A stretch of 64,000 bases of DNA from Shimia sediminis (GTDB taxonomy: Bacteria > Pseudomonadota > Alphaproteobacteria > Rhodobacterales > Rhodobacteraceae). Shown here in pieces: positions 1 through 6,955 of this stretch. The notes below the pieces were generated by a model. That model had not been told where the DNA came from. It searched no databases and saw only the letters and a list, made by a program, of their open reading frames with translations. The stretch covers positions 62,001 through 126,000 of the forward strand of contig NZ_RYZK01000008.1 in assembly GCF_003990645.1 (NCBI RefSeq). The letters are read 5' to 3'. Made by a program: the position numbers and the translations under genes. Positions within the stretch are counted from its first letter, which is position 1; the number at the start of each line of letters is the position of its first letter.

Positions 1-200
1 CGCGTGCTGTCCTCGGCATAGATACCCGCGATCAGGGCCGTGAGCGCGCCGATACCACCCAGCACCACCCACACAAGGTCGGCAATCCGCCACGGCTTAT
101 CGCTTGGAGGCATGCGGAACAGAATCAGGGTCAACAGGGCCCCGATCAGAAAGCATCCGATCATGAGCGGCAGCTGTGCGGACTGGAAAAGATTGGACAT
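1..200 (-). CDS. Partial hypothetical membrane protein (N-terminal part)
   Basis: Only the first 66 or so codons are inside the window; the frame runs off the left edge. Reading starts at an ATG at 198-200 and gives MSNLFQSAQL followed by two hydrophobic stretches, roughly residues 9-29 and 41-62, with a short polar loop (PPSDKPW) between them. This looks like a small inner-membrane protein with at least two helices. No family is recognised. It is transcribed away from the neighbouring lipoprotein gene's 3' end, in the same direction, with about 50 bases between them. Confidence 0.6.
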   Translation of the reverse strand, partial: MSNLFQSAQLPLMIGCFLIGALLTLILFRMPPSDKPWRIADLVWVVLGGIGALTALIAGIYAEDST

Positions 201-251
201 GGGGCGAGTGTACGGGTGCCGCAGGGCGGGACAAGGCCGCTCACGCAAGTG

Positions 252-923
252 TCAGCGGCAGATGCCGTCGATCTGGGCGTCCTTCCAGGGGATGCGCAAA
301 GAGTCCGGGCGGGGCAGGGTGCTGATCGGCATGGCCTGAGAGATCAGGTTTTTAAGGCGATGGGTGCGCGGGGCCTTTGGATCAAGCAGGGCGCAGCAGA
401 TGTATTCCTCGACGATGCTGGCCTGTTGTTCATAGCCATACTCCAGGAAATCCGTGCTGGTGGAGATGTCGAACAGATAGGGGTCAGCGCCGTTCTTGTG
501 CTCGCCCGCCGCGCGCCAGGGCGAATAGCCGGTTTCCTTGCGGTTCTGCCATTGCCAGACGTGGGTGATCTCGTGCCCGAACAGCATGGCGTCGATCAGG
601 TCCATCTTTTGTGGGTAGCCCTCCATAAAGTCGGGCTTGTGCCAATCCTTTGAATAATAAGCAGTATTCCAGACCACCACGGCAGCAGGTGAGACGGTGA
701 CGGTCTCGGTTTTTGGGGCAGGGAGGATGCGTTCACGGCAGGTGAGGCGGGGGCGGGCCTCGCGTTCGACGGTGAATGAGGCCATGGGCACGTCGCGCAC
801 CACGGTCACGGCCTGGGTGTCGATGGTCTCGCCCTGCAACGCCTTGGCGAACGCGGCCTCGGACGGGGTGAGGGGGCGGGTGCAGGAGATCAGGACCAGA
901 GGCAACAGAAACAGCGCGCGCAT
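252..923 (-). CDS. Lipoprotein with HExxH motif, putative metalloprotease-like
   Basis: 223 residues. A short hydrophobic leader ends in a lipobox (LISC, Cys14), so the protein is probably a lipoprotein. The motif HEITH lies at residues 117-121, preceded by LFG and followed by VWQWQ. It is flanked by an Asp/Glu-rich helix (EYGYEQQASIVEEY, about residues 160-173) that could supply a third metal ligand. This arrangement resembles the DUF4157-type zinc peptidase-like families often found in toxin or envelope proteins. Substrate and activity are unknown. The gene stands alone, with a 39-base gap to the next minus-strand gene upstream. Confidence 0.75.
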   Translation of the reverse strand: MRALFLLPLVLISCTRPLTPSEAAFAKALQGETIDTQAVTVVRDVPMASFTVEREARPRLTCRERILPAPKTETVTVSPAAVVVWNTAYYSKDWHKPDFMEGYPQKMDLIDAMLFGHEITHVWQWQNRKETGYSPWRAAGEHKNGADPYLFDISTSTDFLEYGYEQQASIVEEYICCALLDPKAPRTHRLKNLISQAMPISTLPRPDSLRIPWKDAQIDGICR

Positions 924-962
924 GGGATCACGTTAGCAGGACATGGGCGCGGATCAAGGGGG

Positions 963-1283
963 CTATTTCGGTGGCCAGGGGGCGGATAGTTTGTGGCCAG
1001 AAATGCACTCTTGGTAAAAGAAATCAATGACTTGCTTGTCCCATTTGCCGCCCTGCGCCGCCCCGAGGGTGCCGCCGATCAGACCGCCGGCGGCCGCCCC
1101 TTTGGAGCCCTTGGTGACGGCCCCCGCCGCGCCGCCGACCCAAACCCCGCTGCGTCCACCCCGGACGGTGCCGGATTGCCCGGCGGCGGAGCGGGCGTAT
1201 TGATCGCAAAAAATGTGGGTGCGTTCGTAGTCCTGGGCAAGGGCGGGGAGGGGGAGGAGACAGAGGATCAGAATGGGGCGCAT
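963..1283 (-). CDS. Exported glycine-zipper protein
   Basis: 106 residues with a clear signal peptide (MRPILILCLLPLPALAQ, cleavage expected after ALA). The centre, about residues 43-80, is very rich in glycine and alanine (VGGAAGAVTKG, AAAGGLIGGTLGAA), the pattern of glycine-zipper outer-membrane or periplasmic proteins. Two cysteines, in IFCDQY and QECISG, flank the zipper and could form a disulfide. Function unknown. Three 11-base direct repeats lie 38-66 bases upstream of the start and may be its control region. Confidence 0.65.
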   Translation of the reverse strand: MRPILILCLLPLPALAQDYERTHIFCDQYARSAAGQSGTVRGGRSGVWVGGAAGAVTKGSKGAAAGGLIGGTLGAAQGGKWDKQVIDFFYQECISGHKLSAPWPPK

Positions 1284-1320
1284 GGGGGGAGATTAGCACG
1301 GGAAAACGGGGTGTGTATCG

Positions 1321-1349
1321 CGTCGGTATCACGTCGGTATGACGTCGGT
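1321..1349. repeat. Three direct repeats with an 11-bp period
   Basis: CGTCGGTAT occurs at 1321 and 1332, and CGTCGGT at 1343, spaced 11 bases apart, about one helical turn. The block sits just upstream of the glycine-zipper gene (start 1283) and downstream of the 1410-1763 gene. The same-face spacing fits a cooperative regulator site, but no regulator is recognised. Confidence 0.5.
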
Positions 1350-1409
1350 GCGACCGTGCGGGGTGGTAAGGGGTTGGTAAGGGGGGGGATGTCAGCCCCT
1401 TAATTCCAA

Positions 1410-1763
1410 TCATTCAAAGGCTACCGACATGACCTTGTCCGTTGTCTTAGAAATGGTGAAGATCATGTTTGCGCCTATTCGAATGCTCCCGTCCGTCACG
1501 CCGTTTTGGTTGATTTCGAACTCAGCGACATAGGTTTTGCCGCAATCGGAGATTATGAGATCGTAATGCTCTAACTCCTTCTCGATCGAATTCATCTCGC
1601 CGTTGGCCAACTCGTACTTGAGGTCTGGGTGTGGCCTAAGAATTTCGATCACCTTGGCGCGGGTTTCCGGGCTGTTGTCGGGCGCGCAGGTGATGGAGTG
1701 AGGCTCGCTGGCTGCAAGGGGGCTGACGAGTAACAGGGGGAAGAGGAATTTGAGAATATGCAT
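1410..1763 (-). CDS. Small exported hypothetical protein
   Basis: 117 residues from the ATG at 1761-1763. This start is preferred over longer upstream reading because the sequence begins with a good signal peptide (MHILKFLFPLLLVSPLAASE). The mature part has two cysteines (ITCAPDN and SDCGKT) spaced for a disulfide and ends in beta-strand-like sequence (GSIRIGANMIFTISK). No family is recognised. The gene is somewhat AT-richer than the housekeeping genes nearby. A hairpin-rich non-coding stretch lies upstream. Confidence 0.6.
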   Translation of the reverse strand: MHILKFLFPLLLVSPLAASEPHSITCAPDNSPETRAKVIEILRPHPDLKYELANGEMNSIEKELEHYDLIISDCGKTYVAEFEINQNGVTDGSIRIGANMIFTISKTTDKVMSVAFE

Positions 1764-2146
1764 GGGAATGAAGCGTTTTGTGTGGAGGAATGTCGTGGGC
1801 AAAGTTGAATTGTTGGTTTCTATGAATGCTGACTCTACCACACGTTGTCCACTCCCCAATGCATGATGCCCCGCATCATGCACGCGCCCGACCCGCCCCG
1901 TCGCACCAGAGGCGCGCCGAATATGGGTGGCTCGCCTTTGGCGAGACGGGCGCGAGGGGTGTTGATGGAGGGAGCGTAGTGTGGGGTTTACCCCACCTTG
2001 TGATTGAAGGGTTTGGCGTCCCAAAGAGGTACTTTTTGGCATGCCGCCGTGACGTAAGGCTGGGTTGACGCGACCTGCACCCGAGGGTTTGGTAGTCGCA
2101 TAGCCAAATTGCGGCCCCCTATTGCTTTTTCTTCATGGGAACGTTC
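1764..2146. other. Non-coding gap with three hairpins
   Basis: About 380 bases between two divergent genes with no convincing reading frame. Three inverted repeats can be read: TGCATGATGC / GCATCATGCA at 1860-1882 (10-bp arms, 3-base loop), CTCGCC-TTT-GGCGAG at 1931-1945, and GTGGGG-TTTA-CCCCAC at 1981-1996. Hairpins of this kind are unusual in a divergent promoter region. They suggest a decayed miniature element or an unrecognised small RNA. The CTCGCC/GGCGAG core recurs, with an AAA loop, in the repeat at 6166-6298. Confidence 0.5.
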
Positions 2147-2800
2147 ATGAGTGATCAAAGAACACCAATTCTTCAATTCATTTCTGGCTTTGTAAAGTAC
2201 GTTGCGACTTTTTTGCGGACTTCTTGGAAGTTAGTTTTGGTCGCGAGTTTGTTGGTGAACCTCGGATTGGGAGTTTTGAGTTTTGTGCTACAGCCCATTT
2301 GGAAGGCGGCAGAGGTGGCGAGTGCGATCGCGGCAACCAAAGCGAAGGCTGAACTGGCAGAGAGAAGGGCAGTCGCAAAGACTAAAGCGGAAGCCGAAGT
2401 CGAACAAAAGGCAGCCGTTTCCAAGGCGGTTGCTAAAGAAAAGGCCAGAGGCCGAGTTCGACGAGTTGCGGTGGCAGTTCCGATGATTGGCGCGGTTATA
2501 GCTTCCGGGTTTGAGTATAGCGATTACAAACAGTGGAAGAACGAAAACCCTGACGGCGACATTGAGCAGTACACTAGAGAAGTCGCGAGTGTTAGTGCAG
2601 AAGTAGCCAATGAAGTAATTGGCGAATTACCAGAAGCTCTCAGATTTGATCCTGAGAAGCTTTGGAAGGCTAACGATTGGATTGTCCAAAAAGTTGGCTC
2701 GATAGATTCGGGTGACTGGACATGGCCAGATGTTTCCTTTGATTGGTTCAATCCGAGTAATTGGAGTCTACCAAGCTTTGGATCAGAGGATGCAGACTGA
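2147..2800 (+). CDS. Orphan membrane-anchored protein with Ala/Lys/Glu coiled coil
   Basis: About 217 residues. A hydrophobic segment near residues 25-48 (VLVASLLVNLGLGVLSFVL) is followed by a long charged helix rich in A, K and E (KAKAELAERRAVAKTK), typical of a coiled coil. A second apolar stretch (VAVAVPMIGAVIASGF) and a Trp-rich tail with short repeats (SGDWTWPDVSFDWFNPSNWSLPSF) follow. An ATG at 2135 is possible, but the ATG at 2147 has GGGA at ribosome-binding distance. Base use is visibly richer in A/T than the neighbours and no family is recognised. Recent acquisition is an inference. Confidence 0.6.
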   Translation: MSDQRTPILQFISGFVKYVATFLRTSWKLVLVASLLVNLGLGVLSFVLQPIWKAAEVASAIAATKAKAELAERRAVAKTKAEAEVEQKAAVSKAVAKEKARGRVRRVAVAVPMIGAVIASGFEYSDYKQWKNENPDGDIEQYTREVASVSAEVANEVIGELPEALRFDPEKLWKANDWIVQKVGSIDSGDWTWPDVSFDWFNPSNWSLPSFGSEDAD

Positions 2801-2911
2801 TTTGAACCCTCGTAGGGCACTATGGCTTCACCTCCACGTCAACCTTGCAAGCATGGGCATACTGCTAAGCTAAGGTAGCCCGCCATGTGGTATTCAACAG
2901 TGCAAGCGAAC

Positions 2912-4867
2912 TCAAACATCCAACTCCTCCACGAACCGCGCGTTTTCCTGAATATACTGGAACCGCATCTCAGGTTTCTTGCCCATGAGGCGCTCCACGA
3001 GGTCGCCGGTTTCGCCGGGTTCGTCTTCGTCGATGGTGACGCGGATCAGTTTGCGGGAACCGGGGTCCATGGTGGTTTCTTTGAGGTCCTTGGCGTCCAT
3101 TTCCCCAAGACCTTTAAACCGCGAGACGTCGATCTTGCCTTTGCCGCCGAGGCCTTTTTCCAGCCAGACATCCCGCTCGGCCTCGTCAATGCAATAGACG
3201 CGTTTCGCGCCTTGGGTCAGGCGGAAGAGGGGGGGGCAGGCCAGATAGAGGTGGCCCTTGTCGATCATGGGGCGCATCTGGGTGAAGAAGAAGGTCATCA
3301 GGAGGGCGGCGATATGGGCGCCGTCGACGTCGGCGTCGGTCATGATGATGACCTTGTCATAGCGCAGGTCGTCGACGTTGAACTTGGTCCCCAAACCGAC
3401 GCCAAGCGCCTGGGTCAGGTCGCTGATCTCGGCGTTGGTGCCGAGTTTTGACGAGGCGGCCCCAAGGACGTTGAGGATCTTACCGCGCAAGGGCAGCAGC
3501 GCCTGGTTCTTGCGGTCGCGGGCCATCTTGGCCGAGCCGCCCGCGCTGTCGCCCTCGACAATGAACAGCTCGGTGCCCTCGCGGTTGGTGGCCGAGCAAT
3601 CGACCAGCTTGCCGGGCAGGCGGAGTTTCTTGGTCGCGGTCTTGCGGGCGGTTTCCTTTTCCTGACGGCGGCGCAGGCGTTCTTCGGCGCGCAGCACGAG
3701 GAAGTCGAGGATCGCGCCCGCGGATTTGGTGTCAGAGGCCAGCCAGTTGTCAAAGTGGTCGCGCACCGAGTTTTCGACCATGCGTTGCGCTTCGACCGTG
3801 GCGAGGCGGTCCTTGGTCTGGCCGACAAATTCCGGCTCGCGGATAAAACAGGAGACCAGCGCGCCCGCACCGGTGGTCAGGTCTTCGCGGGTGATGGTCG
3901 CGGCCTTTTTGTTGCTGACCAGCTCGCCATAAGCTTTGATGCCCTTGAGGATCGCGGCCCAGAACCCGGCCTCGTGCGTGCCGCCCTCGGGGGTGGGAAC
4001 GGTGTTACAGTAGGACTGGATGAAGCCATCGCGCGACGGTGTCCAGTTGATCGCCCACTCGACCTTGCCCGGAGCGTTGAACTTGTCAAAGCTGACGGTG
4101 CCGCAAAACGGCTGTTCGGAATAGGTTGTGGCGCCGGACAGGGTCTCGTTCAGGTAATCAGACAGACCGCCGGGAAAGTGGAACTTGGCCTCGGCCGGGG
4201 TTTCGCCATCGTCGATGCCGGTTTTCCAGCGGATTTCCACGCCCGAGAACAGATAGGCCTTGGAGCGCGCCATTTTGAACAGGCGGGCGGGTTTCAGTTT
4301 CAGCGAGCCAAAGATTTCCGGATCGGGATGGAAGGTGACAGCGGTGCCGCGCCGGTTGGGGGCCGCGCCGATCTTGGCCAGTTTGCCCTGCGGGATGCCA
4401 CGCGAAAACGTCATCGCGTAGAGTTCCTTGTTGCGGGCCACTTCGACCCGCAGATGATCCGACAGCGCGTTCACGACGGATGAGCCGACGCCATGCAGAC
4501 CGCCCGAGGTTTCATAGCTGTCGCCGGAGAATTTGCCGCCAGCGTTCAGGGTGCAAAAGATGATCTCGAGCGCTGATTTTTCCGGGTCCTTGGGGTGGGG
4601 TCCCGTGGGGATGCCCCGGCCGTTGTCGCGCACCGAGACATGGCCGTTTTCATGCAACTCGATCTCAATCCACGTGGCATGTCCGGCCACAGCCTCGTCC
4701 ATCGAGTTGTCGACAATCTCGGCCACCATGTGGTGCAGAGCACGGTCGTCTTTACCGCCGATATACATGCCGGGGCGCAGGCGGACGTGTTCCATGTCCT
4801 CAAGGACCTGGATGGAAGAGGCGTCGTAGTCGTCGGACTTGCTCTCGGTCAGGAGATCGTTGGCCAT
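2912..4867 (-). CDS. parE: DNA topoisomerase IV subunit B
   Basis: 651 residues, the normal length for ParE. This is the ATPase subunit of topoisomerase IV, which decatenates daughter chromosomes together with ParC. The GHKL ATPase motifs are present: EIVDNSMDEAV near residue 50, DNGRGIP at 81-87 and GGLHGVGSSVVNALS near 122. The TOPRIM metal-binding motifs EGDSAGG (about 438) and DADVDGAHI (about 509) follow. The C-terminus MRFQYIQENARFVEELDV is typical of ParE; GyrB would be longer. It is a single gene with its own upstream region of about 280 bases. Confidence 0.96.
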   Translation of the reverse strand: MANDLLTESKSDDYDASSIQVLEDMEHVRLRPGMYIGGKDDRALHHMVAEIVDNSMDEAVAGHATWIEIELHENGHVSVRDNGRGIPTGPHPKDPEKSALEIIFCTLNAGGKFSGDSYETSGGLHGVGSSVVNALSDHLRVEVARNKELYAMTFSRGIPQGKLAKIGAAPNRRGTAVTFHPDPEIFGSLKLKPARLFKMARSKAYLFSGVEIRWKTGIDDGETPAEAKFHFPGGLSDYLNETLSGATTYSEQPFCGTVSFDKFNAPGKVEWAINWTPSRDGFIQSYCNTVPTPEGGTHEAGFWAAILKGIKAYGELVSNKKAATITREDLTTGAGALVSCFIREPEFVGQTKDRLATVEAQRMVENSVRDHFDNWLASDTKSAGAILDFLVLRAEERLRRRQEKETARKTATKKLRLPGKLVDCSATNREGTELFIVEGDSAGGSAKMARDRKNQALLPLRGKILNVLGAASSKLGTNAEISDLTQALGVGLGTKFNVDDLRYDKVIIMTDADVDGAHIAALLMTFFFTQMRPMIDKGHLYLACPPLFRLTQGAKRVYCIDEAERDVWLEKGLGGKGKIDVSRFKGLGEMDAKDLKETTMDPGSRKLIRVTIDEDEPGETGDLVERLMGKKPEMRFQYIQENARFVEELDV

Positions 4868-5095
4868 GTGTCGGGCTGCTCATTCTTGGTTTTGGTTGGC
4901 GAGTATTATGGCAGGGGATTGAGGGAGGGGGAAGAGGCATACTCGTTGCGGGTGCCGTGGTTTGGCAGGGCAGATCAGCGGAATTTCCATATGAGAGCGT
5001 TCGGAAAATGCAACCTTAAGAGGAAATTGTGTTTGACCAATTCTATTAAAAGGTAAAGTATGGGGTAGGGGTTTGCATGATTGTGTGCCGAAAGC

Positions 5096-5105
5096 CCCTT
5101 AAGGG
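5096..5105. promoter_or_regulatory. 10-bp palindrome CCCTTAAGGG upstream of the peroxiredoxin-like gene
   Basis: A perfect palindrome 38 bases before the start at 5144. It may be a regulator half-site pair, but no known family is matched and a 10-bp palindrome can arise by chance. Confidence 0.25.
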
Positions 5106-5143
5106 TAACGATTTTTTTGGAGCAGCTTGGGATGAGGTGAGAC

Positions 5144-5866
5144 ATGGGCAGGCGGTGGCTTGAGAATACGGTTTCTAAGGATGCGGCAAGCATCGTATCT
5201 GTCCCGGGTTCCTATCGGCGCCGATACCAATGGATGCCACACGTGGGCGACATTGTTCCAAACTTTCAATGCACCACCACTGCCGGACCACTGGAATTCT
5301 TCAGCTGGGCCGAGGGAAGTTGGACATTTCTGTTCAATCAACCGTTCACTGGCGGCACGGTGGGCACCACAGAGATGGCGGCCTTTTCGATGGCAAGAGA
5401 GGAACTGCAGGCTTGTAACGCACAGCTTTTGGGCGTCTCGGCGGACAATTTACAAACTCAAACTGAATGGGCGCGGCAGATCAAGCGGGATTTTGACCGT
5501 GACATTTGGTTTCCGATGGCTTTCGACGAAAACAGCCAGATCTCGGAACTGTTTGGTATGACCCATTGGAGAGGCACACAGGCCGATGCGGTGCGAAAGA
5601 TGTTTCTGATCGACCCTTCGTTAAAGGTTAAGCTGATCATAGAATATCCGATCAACATGGGGCGCAGTCTCCCGGAGATGCTTCGCGCGCTGGAGGCGGA
5701 GCAACTGCATCAGGCCACAGGGTTGAACACGCCATGTGACTGGCAAAGTGGCGATGCTGCGATGGTGCCGGTGCATCTTGACGAGGCAGAGGTTCAGTCT
5801 CGATATGGCGGCCGGATGCGCGAGTTGCTGCGCGGATTTCGGTTTGTCCGAACGGATAATCTCTGA
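5144..5866 (+). CDS. Prx6-like peroxiredoxin homologue lacking the peroxidatic cysteine
   Basis: 240 residues with the 1-Cys (Prx6/AhpC-TSA) fold. Family landmarks are GDIVPNFQCTTTAGP, the late strands KMFLIDPSLKVKLIIEYP, GRSLPEMLRALEAEQL, and the C-terminal NTPCDWQSGDAAMVPVHL. In active enzymes the active loop reads P-x-x-x-T-x-x-C-T-T-E. Here it reads PFTGGTVGTTE: the catalytic Cys is Gly74 (codon GGC at 5363-5365) and the partner Thr is also Gly. A thiol peroxidase reaction by the usual mechanism is therefore not expected. A GAGGTGA ribosome-binding site supports the ATG at 5144, which adds about 30 residues before the usual family start (MPHVGD). Confidence 0.8.
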   Translation: MGRRWLENTVSKDAASIVSVPGSYRRRYQWMPHVGDIVPNFQCTTTAGPLEFFSWAEGSWTFLFNQPFTGGTVGTTEMAAFSMAREELQACNAQLLGVSADNLQTQTEWARQIKRDFDRDIWFPMAFDENSQISELFGMTHWRGTQADAVRKMFLIDPSLKVKLIIEYPINMGRSLPEMLRALEAEQLHQATGLNTPCDWQSGDAAMVPVHLDEAEVQSRYGGRMRELLRGFRFVRTDNL

Positions 5867-5884
5867 CGGTTCTAGCCATCGGAC

Positions 5885-6187
5885 ATGACGAAGCAACCGA
5901 ATGCCGCGCAAACCACAGCGATGGTTTATGCGCAGAAGCTGACCGAGGCACCGGCGACGCTGATTGAGGCGGATGTGCGGGGGGTGCGGGAGGTTGGCTT
6001 TGCGGATGGAGAGATCCTCGAGATCAACCAGGTCCCGGCCCATTTCTCTTATGCCAATCGCACGGTGCTGGGGCTGGGATGCTCAACCGAGGGCGACATT
6101 CTGGGGCTGTCGCCAAACAACTCGGGTGATCCCGACGATTGGACCCACAGTTGTTCTTGTGAGAGGGGAGTGCTCCCGCCCGTCTGA
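5885..6187 (+). pseudogene. C-terminal remnant of an AhpD-like (carboxymuconolactone decarboxylase-fold) protein
   Basis: 100 codons. The part AMVYAQKLTEAPATL through ANRTVLGLGCSTEGD resembles the C-terminal half of peroxidase-related AhpD-like proteins, which are normally about 180-190 residues. The N-terminal half, with the CxxC and nearby His that do the redox chemistry, is missing. Upstream in the same frame are TAG at 5873-5875 and the stop of the peroxiredoxin-like gene. The last 12 or so residues (SCSCERGVLPPV) are read from the start of the palindromic repeat at 6166-6298, so both ends look damaged. Remnant status is inferred; expression is possible. Confidence 0.55.
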
Positions 6188-6298
6188 GCGGCATCACAGA
6201 TGCCACGCCGCCGGTTGGGGGTGGCAGCGCCTCGCCAAAGGCGAGGCGCTGGGCCCAAGGCCGCGATGGGCCCGCAAGGGCACAAGCGGGGGCGGGAG
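6166..6298. repeat. Miniature palindromic repeat (REP/MITE-like)
   Basis: Outer inverted repeats CTCCCGCCC (6173-6181) and GGGCGGGAG (6290-6298) enclose two inner hairpins. These are CAGCGCCTCGCC-AAA-GGCGAGGCGCTG at 6225-6251 (perfect 12-bp arms) and GGGCCCA / TGGGCCC at 6251-6273. The nested layout of a short non-coding unit is typical of REP or MITE-like elements. It overlaps the 3' end of the AhpD-like remnant and lies just after the 3' end of the glutathione transferase gene. No target-site duplication is evident. Confidence 0.55.
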
Positions 6299-6316
6299 AT
6301 CCTGTTGGAGTGCGGT

Positions 6317-6928
6317 TCAGGCGCCGCCACCGGCCTTGAGCGCGCGTTGATAGGCGGGGCGGGACTCGATCATCTCGAGGAAGGCAGAGAGGCGGGGGTA
6401 GGTGTCTTGGCGACCCAGTCGTTTGATCACCGAGGCGGGAAAGCTGAGCATGATGTCGGCGGCTGAGAGATCATCCAGCACGAAGTGACCCGAGGGGCGC
6501 AGAACCCGTTCCATATGATCGAAGTGGTTTTTCAGCTCGGCCTGAATGCGGGGATGCAGCGGTGCGCCGGCCTCTCCCAGCAGACCCACGTAGAGGTTCA
6601 GCAGGATCGGGGTCATCACCGAACCTTCGGCAAAGTGAATCAGTTCAAGGTGCTGCCAATGCGCGGGCGTTCCGGCCTCGGGCACCATGTGCGGGCCATG
6701 AAGGGCGCAGAGCACTTCGACGATGGCACCGGATTCGGTGACGGTTTGGCCGTCGATCTCGATCACCGGGGATTTGCCCAGGGGGTGGATTTTCAGAAGC
6801 TCGGGTGGGGCGAGGTTGGTTTTGGCGTCGCGCGCGTAGCGGATGACCTCGTAATCGACGCCCAGCTCTTCGAGCAGCCAGAGAATGCGCAGTGAGCGGG
6901 AGTGGTTGAGGTGGTGAACTTTGATCAT
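6317..6928 (-). CDS. Glutathione S-transferase
   Basis: 203 residues, normal for bacterial cytosolic GSTs, which join glutathione to electrophiles. The N-terminal thioredoxin-like half has the catalytic-region pattern HHLNHSRSLRILWLLEELG, the cis-proline glutathione-binding segment PLGKSPVIEIDG, and TESGAIVE (about residues 50-72). The helical C-terminal domain contains FVLDDLSAADIMLSFP, the usual N-capping region. The start ATG (6926-6928) would overlap the stop of the upstream hydrolase if that gene's frameshift were corrected, so the two were probably translationally coupled. Confidence 0.9.
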   Translation of the reverse strand: MIKVHHLNHSRSLRILWLLEELGVDYEVIRYARDAKTNLAPPELLKIHPLGKSPVIEIDGQTVTESGAIVEVLCALHGPHMVPEAGTPAHWQHLELIHFAEGSVMTPILLNLYVGLLGEAGAPLHPRIQAELKNHFDHMERVLRPSGHFVLDDLSAADIMLSFPASVIKRLGRQDTYPRLSAFLEMIESRPAYQRALKAGGGA

Positions 6929-6955
6929 GGGGTCTCTCCTGTTTCGGGCATCCAG

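Noticed and set aside
1826-2068. 80-codon open frame in the hairpin-rich gap
   Set aside because: It runs through three hairpins, with Arg/His-rich shadow composition; not convincing as a protein.
4975-5193. 72-codon open frame in the parE / peroxiredoxin gap
   Set aside because: No ribosome-binding site or recognisable features, and it overlaps the start of the gene at 5144.
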